Below are positions 1-7,628 of a stretch of 48,774 bases of DNA, piece after piece; positions within the stretch are counted from its first letter, which is position 1, and each line of letters starts with the position of its first letter. The stretch is from contig JQIX01000020.1 of NCBI GenBank assembly GCA_003934925.1, forward strand, positions 1 through 48,774. The letters are read 5' to 3'. Position numbers and translations under genes: made by a program. Source of the DNA: Epsilonproteobacteria bacterium (ex Lamellibrachia satsuma) (GTDB taxonomy: Bacteria > Campylobacterota > Campylobacteria > Campylobacterales > Sulfurovaceae). Below the pieces are notes generated by a model, which saw nothing but the letters and a program-made list of their open reading frames with translations, did not search any database and was not told the DNA's origin.

Positions 1-149
1 ATTTTTAGGAGAACGTGGAAGCAATTTTAACACCTATTTCGACCAAGAATTAGTCTGTTTTGTTATGTTTATTGGTTGTTATTATACCCTTAAATCACTT
101 CCAAAGTACCTATTTTTGGGAGGTGTTTGGGTTTTTCAGGGGTGACTAA
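1..149. repeat. Left copy of terminal inverted repeat (mobile-element end)
   Basis: Positions 1-149 are the exact reverse complement of 48609-48757 (position i pairs with 48758-i). The repeat is cut by the window edge, so its true length is unknown. Read rightward from base 2, one frame stays open for 47 codons and ends in TGA at 143-145, just before the repeat boundary; this could be the 3' end of a transposase but I do not recognise the peptide. The arrangement suggests two inverted copies of an insertion sequence whose bodies lie outside the window, or a contig that breaks in a repeat. Confidence 0.75.
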
Positions 150-239
150 TTAGGTCTCAACATTTTTTCTGAATCATATCAAATTACAGTATACATTACG
201 CCTTAGAGAGACGTAACGAGGATACAAGCAATCACAAGC

Positions 240-245
240 TATAAT
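240..245 (+). promoter_or_regulatory. Candidate -10 box of metY
   Basis: TATAAT lies 31 bases before the metY ATG; a second TATAAT is at 254-259. No clear -35 is visible. Just upstream (about 191-226) is a weak stem-loop, with TTACG pairing with CGTAA and GTAT with ATAC. Which box is used cannot be decided from sequence. Confidence 0.4.
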
Positions 246-275
246 TTACCTAATATAATCAAATAAGGAATTATA

Positions 276-1535
276 ATGCACGAACAAACACTGGCCATCC
301 ATGCAGGATATGACAAAGATGCGATGGGAACTATGGCAGTACCTATTTATCAGACGACAGCGTATGAGTTTAGAGATACCCAACATGCGGCAAACCTTTT
401 TGCACTTAAAGAACTGGGAAATATCTATACACGCCTGATGAATCCGACAACAGATGTTTTTGAAAAACGTTTTGCTGCACTGGAGGGCGGTGCGGCCGCT
501 ATAGGAACTGCTTCGGGGATGGCAGCTATCTTTTATGCTATCGCCAATGTGGCTGAATCCGGAGATAATATTCTTGTAGCGAAACAGGTATACGGCGGAA
601 CGACGACGTTGACTGGGCATACTATCAAACGTTTTGGCATAGAGACACGTTATTTTGATGTACGTAATCCTTCTGAGATAGAGGCACTTATAGATAACAG
701 AACAAAGATCATTCTTTTTGAGAGTATCACCAATCCAAGTATTGATGTAGCGGATTTTGATGCTATTGTCGCTATTGCCAATAAGCATGACATCTTGACT
801 TGTGTGGACAATACAGTAGCAACACCTATCTTATGTAAGCCATTGGAATACGGATGTGATCTGACCGTACATTCTGCAAGCAAGTATACAACCGGACAGG
901 GGCTTGCCATAGGCGGTGTGATAGTAGAGCGAGAAAACTTGGTAGAGAAGATCAAGGGCAATGCACGTTATGCACATTTCAATGAGCCTGATGAGAGTTA
1001 TCACGGACTCGTTTATAGCGATCTGCCTCTACCGCTCTTTACACTGAGGGTAAGACTTGCACTGTTGCGTGACCTTGGTGCAGCACCGAGTCCGTTCAAC
1101 TCATGGTTATATATTCAGGGGCTTGAAACCCTGCCACTGCGCATGAAACAGCATTCGGCTTCTGCATTGGCTATAGCAGAATTTTTGGAAGCTCATCCGA
1201 AAGTAAATAAAGTGAATTACCCAGGATTAAAATCAGATGCAAATTATGAACTGGGCCAAAAATATTTTAAAGGTGGCCATAGTGGACTCCTTTCTTTTGA
1301 AGTGGCAGATAAAGATACGGCACAGAAGATAGCAGACAGCACTGAGATATTCGCTTTGGTAGTGAATATCGGTGACAGTAAATCCATCATTACACACCCT
1401 GCAAGTACCACACATCAGCAGCTTTCAGCACAGGAGCTTATAGATGCCGGTGTACCCGGTGGACTTGTCAGGCTGAGTGTAGGACTTGAGGATACGCAAG
1501 ATTTGATTAATGATCTGAAGAAGGCGTTAGGTTAA
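276..1535 (+). CDS. metY: O-acetylhomoserine sulfhydrylase (MetY)
   Basis: PLP-dependent enzyme of the Cys/Met metabolism family that makes homocysteine from O-acetylhomoserine and sulfide in the cytoplasm. The 419 residues match the usual length of O-acetylhomoserine aminocarboxypropyltransferases. The PLP lysine is K203 in HSASKYTTG, and the long insert with NSWLYIQGLETLPLRM is typical of the MetY branch rather than of cystathionine synthases. The start ATG follows AAGGAATTATA, a reasonable ribosome-binding site. metX, which supplies the acetylated substrate, lies downstream, so the pair forms a direct-sulfhydrylation route to methionine. Confidence 0.93.
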   Translation: MHEQTLAIHAGYDKDAMGTMAVPIYQTTAYEFRDTQHAANLFALKELGNIYTRLMNPTTDVFEKRFAALEGGAAAIGTASGMAAIFYAIANVAESGDNILVAKQVYGGTTTLTGHTIKRFGIETRYFDVRNPSEIEALIDNRTKIILFESITNPSIDVADFDAIVAIANKHDILTCVDNTVATPILCKPLEYGCDLTVHSASKYTTGQGLAIGGVIVERENLVEKIKGNARYAHFNEPDESYHGLVYSDLPLPLFTLRVRLALLRDLGAAPSPFNSWLYIQGLETLPLRMKQHSASALAIAEFLEAHPKVNKVNYPGLKSDANYELGQKYFKGGHSGLLSFEVADKDTAQKIADSTEIFALVVNIGDSKSIITHPASTTHQQLSAQELIDAGVPGGLVRLSVGLEDTQDLINDLKKALG

Positions 1536-1605
1536 TCAAGAGCAACCACAAGGGATTGCCCCTACAAAAAATAAAATCTAGGGTGCCTCTTGTGGGTACT
1601 CTTGA
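1536..1605. repeat. Imperfect palindromic repeat between metY and metX
   Basis: A 70-base imperfect hairpin begins at the base after the metY stop. The outer arms TCAAGAG (1536-1542) and CTCTTGA (1599-1605) are perfect and pairing continues loosely through CCACAAG/CTTGTGG. The left arm carries GCAACCACAAGGGATTGCCC, close to the hairpin at 44351-44369, so the two look like one dispersed palindromic family. It may also terminate or attenuate metY transcription, though there is no strong T-run. Confidence 0.55.
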
Positions 1606-1638
1606 TGACTGTACCTTACTACTAAAGCACAAATACGA

Positions 1639-1644
1639 TAAAAT
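1639..1644 (+). promoter_or_regulatory. Candidate -10 box of metX
   Basis: TAAAAT ends 32 bases before the metX ATG and follows the palindrome, so metX may have its own promoter as well as any read-through from metY. No -35 is evident. Confidence 0.35.
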
Positions 1645-1676
1645 AACAAAATTAATCCCAACCACAAAAGCAGTCT

Positions 1677-2771
1677 ATGAAAATCGAAACCAAAATAGCA
1701 CATTTCAGTTCTCCCCTTTATCTTGAGAGTGGCCGTATCCTGGAACCATATGAGATCGCTTATGAGACCTATGGTGAACCCAATGATGATAAATCCAATG
1801 TGGTACTGGTATGTCATGCATTGAGCGGTTCTCATCATGTGGCAGGCACGTATGAAGGTGAAAGAAAACCTGGCTGGTGGGATGGACTTATCGGTGATGG
1901 TAAAGCGATAGATACAAATAAATATTTTGTTGTCTGCACTAATGTCATAGGCTCATGTTTTGGAAGTACGGGACCTATGAGTGCAAACTATCCCAGTGAA
2001 GAATCTTATAGATTGAAATTTCCTGTGGTTACGATCAAAGATATGGTCAGAGCACAGATGCAGCTGCTTTCTTCTTTGGGTATTTACCATGTACGTGCAA
2101 TAGTCGGTGGTTCTATGGGTGGTATGCAGGCATTGCAATTTGCAGTTGATTACCCTAATTTTGCGGATGATATCATTTCTCTTGCAGCAACCTATGCAAC
2201 AAGGCCATGGACCATAGCATTTAATAAAGTAGCGATAGAGGCTATAAGAAGAGATCCCCGATTCAAGCAGGGAAACTATGAAAAAAATGCATTTCAGGAA
2301 GAAGGTCTGGATGGTCTGGCTATCGGACGCATCGCAGGGCATATCTCTTATCTTTCTCCTACTTCCATGGATGATAAATTTGGGCGTAACTATGTCAGTA
2401 ATGATGGTTTATTTGAACTCTTTGGACGTTATGAGGTAGAAAGATATATGGAGTACAATACCAATAATTTTTCGCGTATTTTTGATCCTCTTTCATACCT
2501 CTATATAGTAAAAGCGATCAATACCTTTAATCTCAGTCGCGGATATGATTCACTGCATGATGCTATCTCTCGTATAAAAGCCAATGTGCATTTGATCTCT
2601 TTCTCTTCCGATTATCTGTTCTTTCCTTCTGAGATGGAGCACATTGAGAAAATGATGCAGCGCAATGGACAGAATCATACCTATATAGAAGTAGAGAGCA
2701 ATTATGGACATGATGCATTTTTGGTAGAGTTGGATAAATTTGAAGAAAATATCAGAGAGGTGCTGAAATAA
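1677..2771 (+). CDS. metX: Homoserine O-acetyltransferase (MetX)
   Basis: Alpha/beta-hydrolase that transfers acetyl from acetyl-CoA to homoserine, the first committed step of the methionine route completed by the upstream MetY. The 364 residues are normal for the family. The nucleophile elbow GGSMGGMQ places the catalytic serine at S146, and the catalytic histidine lies near the C-terminus in NYGHDAFL. CHALSGSHH near residue 46 and NVIGSCFGSTGP near 89 are family signatures. The stop overlaps the next start by one base (TAATG), so it is translationally coupled to xseB. Confidence 0.93.
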   Translation: MKIETKIAHFSSPLYLESGRILEPYEIAYETYGEPNDDKSNVVLVCHALSGSHHVAGTYEGERKPGWWDGLIGDGKAIDTNKYFVVCTNVIGSCFGSTGPMSANYPSEESYRLKFPVVTIKDMVRAQMQLLSSLGIYHVRAIVGGSMGGMQALQFAVDYPNFADDIISLAATYATRPWTIAFNKVAIEAIRRDPRFKQGNYEKNAFQEEGLDGLAIGRIAGHISYLSPTSMDDKFGRNYVSNDGLFELFGRYEVERYMEYNTNNFSRIFDPLSYLYIVKAINTFNLSRGYDSLHDAISRIKANVHLISFSSDYLFFPSEMEHIEKMMQRNGQNHTYIEVESNYGHDAFLVELDKFEENIREVLK

Positions 2772-2980
2772 TGAAAAATGAGACATTTGAAGAGAAGTTG
2801 GAATACTCAAAAGAGCTTTTAGAAAAACTCATGAACCCCGAGATCACGCTGGAAGAGTCTGTTAAGCTTTATGAAGAAGGTTTGAAAAATATTAAAGAAG
2901 CCCAAAAACTCATAGAAGAAGCTAAAACAAAGATCACAGTCATAGAACAGGCCAATCAAAATTTAGGTGATGAGGAATGA
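2771..2980 (+). CDS. xseB: Exodeoxyribonuclease VII small subunit
   Basis: Small acidic helical protein of 69 residues with the XseB core (LEESVKLYEEGLKNIKEAQKL). It binds the catalytic XseA subunit to form exonuclease VII, which degrades single-stranded DNA; xseA is not in this window. The ATG overlaps the metX stop, and the stop overlaps the next ATG in ATGA fashion, so this is the middle of a tightly coupled operon. Function in this context is by family only. Confidence 0.85.
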   Translation: MKNETFEEKLEYSKELLEKLMNPEITLEESVKLYEEGLKNIKEAQKLIEEAKTKITVIEQANQNLGDEE

Positions 2981-3789
2981 GTAAAAAACTGGTCGTAGCA
3001 GCACTGCAATTACCGACGTTAGGTATGAATGCGACACGATTGGAGTTTTATCTTAGAAAAGCATATGAAAGAGGAGCAGATGTAATGCTTCTGGGTGAGT
3101 ATGTGTTGAACCACTTTTTTAAAGAATTTGCTACTATGGCACCAAGTATGGTCAAAGCACAGACCAGAAAACATTTGGAACTTCTTAAAAATCTTTCCAT
3201 CAAGTATGATATTGTCTTTATTGCTCCTATTATAGTTACAAAAAAAGACGGATATCATAAAACCATTGTAAAGATCACTCCCAAAAATACACGGTATTAT
3301 GAGCAGCAGATACTGCTTCCTTATGCACATTGGGATGAAAAAAAATTCTTTGCCAATCCAGTCAGGCCGATTAAGGATCCGATGACATTTAATTTAAATG
3401 GATTCAAGATCATGGTCATGGCAGGATTTGAATTGCATTTTGATCCTTTTTGGGAGAGCGTGACAAGGAAAAAAGTCGACTTGGTACTGCTTCCAACTGC
3501 CTCCACATTCGGATCACACAACAGATGGCGGGAGATCATCAAGACAAAAGCCTTCCTTCACGGCTGCTTCATTCTTCGTGCCAATCGTCTGGGTGAGTAC
3601 AGTGATGATGAGGTCAAGTGGAAATTCTATGGTGATACAATGCTTGTTTCTCCTGAAGGTGAAGTGGAGATGATGCTTGAAGATAAAGAATCTATGCTCA
3701 TTGAAGTCATCGATAAAACAGAAGTGTTGGAGCATCGCAAGGCCTGGGGTTTTGAGAAAGAATTGAAAGCAAGAGAGAGTTTGGTATGA
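2977..3789 (+). CDS. Nitrilase-superfamily protein lacking catalytic residues
   Basis: A 270-residue protein with the carbon-nitrogen hydrolase fold: N-terminal AALQLP strand, GADVMLLGEY with the general-base glutamate at E41, and a VDLVLLPTAS strand. The active site is otherwise missing. The usual YxK lysine aligns with Q110/Q111 in YYEQQILLP, and the nucleophilic cysteine of the C-Y-E/D-L motif aligns with G150 in MAGFELHF. It is therefore probably a non-enzymatic member; the alignment was done by eye. It overlaps xseB and the downstream E1-like gene by four bases each, suggesting a shared job. Confidence 0.75.
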   Translation: MSKKLVVAALQLPTLGMNATRLEFYLRKAYERGADVMLLGEYVLNHFFKEFATMAPSMVKAQTRKHLELLKNLSIKYDIVFIAPIIVTKKDGYHKTIVKITPKNTRYYEQQILLPYAHWDEKKFFANPVRPIKDPMTFNLNGFKIMVMAGFELHFDPFWESVTRKKVDLVLLPTASTFGSHNRWREIIKTKAFLHGCFILRANRLGEYSDDEVKWKFYGDTMLVSPEGEVEMMLEDKESMLIEVIDKTEVLEHRKAWGFEKELKARESLV

Positions 3790-4460
3790 CATTCAATGAA
3801 TATTTTAATAGACAGATCCAGTTATGGGGAGAAGCGACACAAAAGTCACTTCAAGCCAAAAAGATAGCCATTATCGGTTCGGGTGGCCTTGGTTGTACAC
3901 TTGCTATGGCATTGGGAACATCAGGTATAGGTGAGATACATATGGTGGATTTCGATACGGTCTCTAGCCATAATATCCACAGACAGATCGCTTTTACGCT
4001 CGAGGATGAAGGAAAAAATAAAGCCAAAGCCGTTGCAGAACTGATCAAGCATAAAAATCCTTTTGTCAAAGCGATAGCTTTTGATATGGCTTTTGATGAC
4101 TTCAAGGAGATGGGAAACAGGTATGATCTGATATTGGATGCTACCGACAACCTTCCTGTAAGAGGAGAGATAGATAAATATGCAAAAGAAACAGCTATAC
4201 CATGGATCTATGCCAGTGTAGAAGAGTTCAATGGGCAAGTCTGCTTTTTTGAAGAAGCCAACTTTCAGGTCTTTAATATCTCTGATCATAAACCCGGCGG
4301 CATTGCCGCACCTATAGTGATGCATATCGGTTCGCTTCAGGCAAACTTGGCACTGCGTTACCTTGCAGGACTATCTGTAGTGAAAGACAAGCTATATTAT
4401 CTTTATTTTGATGATGAAGGAGAATTGATCACCCAAAAATTCGGGATGCCGAAAGCTTAG
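3786..4460 (+). CDS. HesA/MoeB/ThiF family E1-like adenylating protein
   Basis: A 224-residue member of the E1-like family that adenylates C-termini of ubiquitin-like or sulfur-carrier proteins. The Rossmann nucleotide loop GSGGLGC (about 31-37), VDFDTVSSHNIHRQ with the R-Q pair, and DATDN are all present. It is shorter than MoeB/ThiF and has only two cysteines (in GGLGC and GQVCFF), so the usual C-terminal CxxC zinc pairs are absent. No sulfur-carrier gene is nearby. The gene overlaps the nitrilase-like gene by four bases and ends the metX operon. Substrate unknown. Confidence 0.8.
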   Translation: MTFNEYFNRQIQLWGEATQKSLQAKKIAIIGSGGLGCTLAMALGTSGIGEIHMVDFDTVSSHNIHRQIAFTLEDEGKNKAKAVAELIKHKNPFVKAIAFDMAFDDFKEMGNRYDLILDATDNLPVRGEIDKYAKETAIPWIYASVEEFNGQVCFFEEANFQVFNISDHKPGGIAAPIVMHIGSLQANLALRYLAGLSVVKDKLYYLYFDDEGELITQKFGMPKA

Positions 4461-4468
4461 CCCAATGG

Positions 4469-4477
4469 TGCTAAAAT
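4469..4477 (+). promoter_or_regulatory. Extended -10 promoter (TGCTAAAAT)
   Basis: TGC followed by TAAAAT lies 23 bases before the ATG at 4501. It favours 4501 as the start over an in-frame ATG at 4465, which lies upstream of this box. Confidence 0.5.
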
Positions 4478-4500
4478 ATATAAAAAATTCAGGAGATACA

Positions 4501-4836
4501 ATGAAATTTAAAATAATACTTTTTTTAGCAATAAGCCTCTTTTTTGCAGGGTGTACGCAGGAAACACAAAATTCTTTAAGCCGTTCACTCCAGAACTGGA
4601 CAGGAACCAATGGGGTATTGGATGTTTATGCAGGTGATAAACTGATACATAAATTTATTAAAATAGATAAGCTTTCCACTGCTTATGGTACTAATGACAG
4701 CAAGCTTAGACCTTACCGATATGGGTATGGTATTGATGATCTGAATTTCAATGGAAAGAAAGATCCGGGTGAAAAGAAAGTATATTTTGAGTTTTCTGAC
4801 TACTCAACGTCATATATATTTTATGAAAGAAATTAA
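4501..4836 (+). CDS. Small putative lipoprotein with EF-hand-like loop
   Basis: A 111-residue protein with a lipoprotein signal (MKFKIILFLAISLFFAGC); the lipobox cysteine is residue 18. I chose the ATG at 4501 because AGGAGA precedes it and a promoter-like TGCTAAAAT lies between it and an earlier ATG at 4465. The C-terminal half contains DLNFNGKKDPGE, which fits the 12-position calcium-loop spacing (D-x-N-x-N-G-x-x-D-x-x-E). I do not recognise the family. Likely anchored in an envelope membrane facing the periplasm. Confidence 0.7.
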   Translation: MKFKIILFLAISLFFAGCTQETQNSLSRSLQNWTGTNGVLDVYAGDKLIHKFIKIDKLSTAYGTNDSKLRPYRYGYGIDDLNFNGKKDPGEKKVYFEFSDYSTSYIFYERN

Positions 4837-4851
4837 AAGAAGGAGAATTGT

Positions 4852-5241
4852 ATGAAAATTATTGCAGTTAAAGATGCACCGGAGGCTATCGGTCCATATT
4901 CTCAGGCGATACAAGCAAATGGATTTGTATATACATCAGGACAGATAGCACTTAAACCTGATGGAACTATGGAAGACAGGGGTGTAGAACAGCAGACACA
5001 TCAGGTCATGAAAAATCTTTTCTATGTACTTGAAGCAGCAGGTGCCCATTTTAATGATGTGATCAAAACTACGATCTATTTGGCAGATATGGATGATTTT
5101 GAGAGTGTGAATCATGTGTATGCACATTATTTTGGCAGACATAAGCCGGCTAGAAGTACAATTGCCGTTAAAACACTGCCAAAAAACGCTTTGGTTGAAA
5201 TAGAATGTATTGCTTTGGCAAATCCTGACTACACTTTTTAG
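4852..5241 (+). CDS. ridA: RidA family enamine/imine deaminase
   Basis: A 129-residue YjgF/YER057c/UK114-family protein. RidA hydrolyses reactive 2-aminoacrylate-type enamines released by PLP enzymes. Signatures seen are IGPYSQAI near the N-terminus, FVYTSGQIA, and the substrate-binding arginine in KPARSTIAV followed by NALVEIECIAL. The start has a strong AGAAGGAG site. It follows the lipoprotein by 15 bases. PLP-dependent MetY lies at the head of this region, but a specific link is not shown. Confidence 0.92.
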   Translation: MKIIAVKDAPEAIGPYSQAIQANGFVYTSGQIALKPDGTMEDRGVEQQTHQVMKNLFYVLEAAGAHFNDVIKTTIYLADMDDFESVNHVYAHYFGRHKPARSTIAVKTLPKNALVEIECIALANPDYTF

Positions 5242-5293
5242 GATAATTATCTAAATACTTAGAGGTTTAAAATTATATTAAAACTATTTTGGG

Positions 5294-5299
5294 TATAAT
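5294..5299 (+). promoter_or_regulatory. Promoter of rplU-rpmA (TATAAT)
   Basis: TTTTGGGTATAATCAC has a consensus -10 preceded by GGG, the usual form of Campylobacterota vegetative promoters, which lack a strong -35. It lies 40 bases before the rplU ATG. It also argues against an in-frame ATG at 5289, which would precede or overlap the box. Confidence 0.65.
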
Positions 5300-5339
5300 C
5301 ACGAACTTTTTAAAAAATATAGATAACAAAGGGTTTGCA

Positions 5340-5645
5340 ATGTACGCAATCATTAAAGCAAGTGGGCAACAGTTCAAAGTACAAGAAGGTGATATCATCT
5401 GTTTTGACAACATGAATCTTGACCCTAAAAGTGCAGTAGAATTTAAAGAAGTTTTAGCACTTGACAACGGTGAATTAACAGTAGGTACTCCTTTCGTAGA
5501 GGGTGCAGTTGTTAAAGGTGAAGTGATCAATGAAGGTAGAGATAAAAAAGTTATCATCTACAAAAAAAGAAGAAGAAAAGATTCAAAGCTTAAAAGAGGT
5601 TTCAGAAGAGACTTTACAAGAGTTAGAATTACAAAGATAGCGTAA
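5340..5645 (+). CDS. rplU: 50S ribosomal protein L21 (bL21)
   Basis: A 101-residue ribosomal protein beginning [18 protein letters not shown], the conserved bL21 N-terminus, and ending in a basic tail ([17 protein letters not shown]). The ATG at 5340 gives the conserved N-terminus; the longer frame from 5289 starts within the promoter. Part of the widely conserved rplU-rpmA-obg cluster. Confidence 0.95.
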   Translation: MYAIIKASGQQFKVQEGDIICFDNMNLDPKSAVEFKEVLALDNGELTVGTPFVEGAVVKGEVINEGRDKKVIIYKKRRRKDSKLKRGFRRDFTRVRITKIA

Positions 5646-5686
5646 GCTAGATTTTCTCGCCAAAGGCGTAGCTTTAGTGAGATGAA

Positions 5687-5714
5687 TTGAAAGATTGGCT
5701 TTGCCAATTTTCAA
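5687..5714. repeat. Hairpin between rplU and rpmA
   Basis: TTGAAAGATTGGC (5687-5699) pairs with GCCAATTTTCAA (5703-5714) with one bulge, giving a stem of about 12 pairs with a TTT loop. A smaller CGCC-AAA-GGCG stem lies just upstream near 5658. There is no long T-run, so it may be an RNA-processing or attenuation element rather than a full terminator. Confidence 0.5.
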
Positions 5715-5754
5715 GAAGAAATAATTAAAGTAAAAGTAATAGAAGGAGCAAGAT

Positions 5755-6009
5755 ATGGCACACAAGAAAGGTCAAGGGTCCACTCAGAATAATCGTGATT
5801 CAGCTGGACGTCGTTTAGGTGTTAAAAAATTTGGTGGTGAAGCAGTTATTCCGGGTAACATCATCATCAGACAAAGAGGAACTAAAGTTCACCCGGGTAA
5901 TGGTGTAGGTATGGGTAAAGATCATACTATTTTTGCACTTATCGAAGGTGTAGTTAAATTTGAAAATAAAACTGCCAGCCAGAAAAAAGTTTCAGTAGTA
6001 CCTGCATAA
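5755..6009 (+). CDS. rpmA: 50S ribosomal protein L27 (bL27)
   Basis: An 84-residue protein starting [16 protein letters not shown] with [11 protein letters not shown] and [19 protein letters not shown], all diagnostic of bL27. The sequence begins directly with the mature-type MAHKKG N-terminus, so no N-terminal cleavage peptide of the Firmicutes kind is present. AGAAGGAG precedes the start. Co-transcribed with rplU. Confidence 0.96.
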   Translation: MAHKKGQGSTQNNRDSAGRRLGVKKFGGEAVIPGNIIIRQRGTKVHPGNGVGMGKDHTIFALIEGVVKFENKTASQKKVSVVPA

Positions 6010-6018
6010 TCCTATATA

Positions 6019-6040
6019 AATCCGGAATTTTTCCGGACTT
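6019..6040 (+). terminator. Hairpin terminator after rpmA
   Basis: Arms TCCGGAA and TTCCGGA around an ATTT-rich loop, ten bases after the rpmA stop, between convergent genes. The run after the stem is only moderately T-rich, so it may serve both strands. Confidence 0.55.
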
Positions 6041-6083
6041 ATATTCTCATCATTTTCTAATACAGTCCAAAATATATTTCTTT

Positions 6084-6380
6084 TTATTTATCATCCTCAA
6101 CAATTAATAGAGGCCGACATCTATTGCGCCCCAAAAACCAGCCATGATTATAATCTGTGTTATTGTTAAACAACCAGTGTGATTTAGTATAGTCCCCTTT
6201 AGCCGTTGTACAGCCGTCTCGGATACCTTTTTTATAGTTTGATGGTAAATTCGTGCCAAAATAGATACCGCTATAATAATAGCCGCCCTCAGTAACAGGT
6301 ACCTGATTGGATGTACAGGCCGTAAAAAGCAAGGAAGTACCGATAAATAAAATGCTTTGAAGCGCTTTTGTGTAAGCCAT
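6084..6380 (-). CDS. Small putative lipoprotein
   Basis: A 98-residue protein on the minus strand, convergent to rpmA. The signal sequence ends in LLFTAC with the lipobox cysteine at residue 22. The start follows GGAGGATC. The body has an aromatic and glycine-rich section with YKKGIRDGCTTAKGDY and DYNHGWFLGRNRC, where two cysteines flank the motif and could pair. I recognise no named family and assign no function. Probably its own transcription unit. Confidence 0.65.
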   Translation of the reverse strand: MAYTKALQSILFIGTSLLFTACTSNQVPVTEGGYYYSGIYFGTNLPSNYKKGIRDGCTTAKGDYTKSHWLFNNNTDYNHGWFLGRNRCRPLLIVEDDK

Positions 6381-6435
6381 CTATGATCCTCCGGTTTTCT
6401 TTGGAAGATTATATCAATAATTTCCCTAATTTAGA

Positions 6436-6441
6436 TATAAT
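6436..6441 (+). promoter_or_regulatory. -10 box of obg
   Basis: TTAGATATAATTCC contains a consensus TATAAT 63 bases before the chosen obg start. No -35 is visible. Confidence 0.5.
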
Positions 6442-6504
6442 TCCGTAATTCATTTATTATTACTATTGAGTAATGGTTTTTTCATAAGACATAAAGGTTT
6501 ATAT

Positions 6505-7617
6505 ATGTTCGTAGATAGCGTTGATCTGACTATCAGTTCAGGTAAAGGTGGTGCGGGTGCCATCTCTTTCTGGACAGAGAAATTTGTTACAAAAGGCGGT
6601 CCCGATGGTGGAGATGGCGGTCGCGGCGGTTCTGTTTTCTTTAAAGTAGATAACAATACTGATACCCTCTCAGGACTTCGTGGAAAGAAGCACATAAAAG
6701 CAGAGAACGGCCGTCCGGGAGAAGGCCGGAAGTGCTATGGCCGTAAAGGAAAAGATGTCACCATTATAGTGCCTCCAGGGACTACAGTTGTAGATATGGA
6801 AACAGGAGAAGAGCTTTTAGATCTGATTCATGAAGGTGAAGTTGTAAAGTTTCTTGAAGGTGGAAAAGGCGGATTGGGCAATATGCACTTTAAGAATGCA
6901 AGTAATCAAAGACCCACTTATGCGCAGCCTGGTTTACCGGGGATTACAAAACATGTAAGACTTGAAATGAAACTTATCGCAGATGTTGGCCTTGTCGGAT
7001 ACCCTAATGTAGGAAAATCCACATTGATCTCTACACTTTCAAATGCAAAACCGCAAGTAGCGAACTATGAATTTACCACATTGACACCCAAGCTTGGGGT
7101 AGTACATATCAGTGACTATGATTCATTCATGATGGCAGATATACCTGGTATCATTGAAGGTGCAAGTGACGGGAAAGGTCTGGGGTTGGAATTCTTGAAG
7201 CATATTGAAAGAACAAAAACGCTTTTGCTTCTTATTGATGCTGCAAATTATAGAGAGATGAAATATCAGTATGAAACGCTGTTAGTAGAACTACAGCGCT
7301 ACAGCAAGACTTTATCAACAAGAAAGCATGCTATTGCTATTACAAAGATAGATGCGCTCTCTCAAGATGAAGTCAATGAACTGACAAAGACTTTCTTGTC
7401 AGACATCGGTCTGGAAGCAAATGATACATTAAATAAGTACAAGACAGATACAAATTATGTGAGTTATGGATTTAAAACAGACTTTGGTGTAACATTGCCT
7501 GAGAAAAAACCGTTTTTTGTATTACCAATTTCCTCTGTGGCGCACTTGAATACAGAAGCATTGAGATATGCATTAGGTGATTTTGTAAAAAAAGTTAAAG
7601 AAGAACGAGAAGCATAG
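6505..7617 (+). CDS. obg: GTPase Obg/CgtA
   Basis: Essential GTPase of 50S ribosome assembly and stress control. The Obg fold (residues 1-157) is glycine-rich ([12 protein letters not shown]), followed by a G domain with P-loop GYPNVGKS at 165-172, DIPGI and TKID. The C-terminal OCT-like extension is short. The ATG at 6505 gives the conserved N-terminus MFVDSV (370 residues); an in-frame ATG at 6466 would add 13 unconserved residues. It follows rplU-rpmA as in many bacteria, here separated by the inverted lipoprotein gene. Confidence 0.95.
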   Translation: MFVDSVDLTISSGKGGAGAISFWTEKFVTKGGPDGGDGGRGGSVFFKVDNNTDTLSGLRGKKHIKAENGRPGEGRKCYGRKGKDVTIIVPPGTTVVDMETGEELLDLIHEGEVVKFLEGGKGGLGNMHFKNASNQRPTYAQPGLPGITKHVRLEMKLIADVGLVGYPNVGKSTLISTLSNAKPQVANYEFTTLTPKLGVVHISDYDSFMMADIPGIIEGASDGKGLGLEFLKHIERTKTLLLLIDAANYREMKYQYETLLVELQRYSKTLSTRKHAIAITKIDALSQDEVNELTKTFLSDIGLEANDTLNKYKTDTNYVSYGFKTDFGVTLPEKKPFFVLPISSVAHLNTEALRYALGDFVKKVKEEREA

Positions 7618-7628
7618 GAGAGATCAGT

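Noticed and set aside
150-275. SAM riboswitch upstream of metY
   Set aside because: None of the known SAM class cores could be recognised; only a small stem-loop is present.
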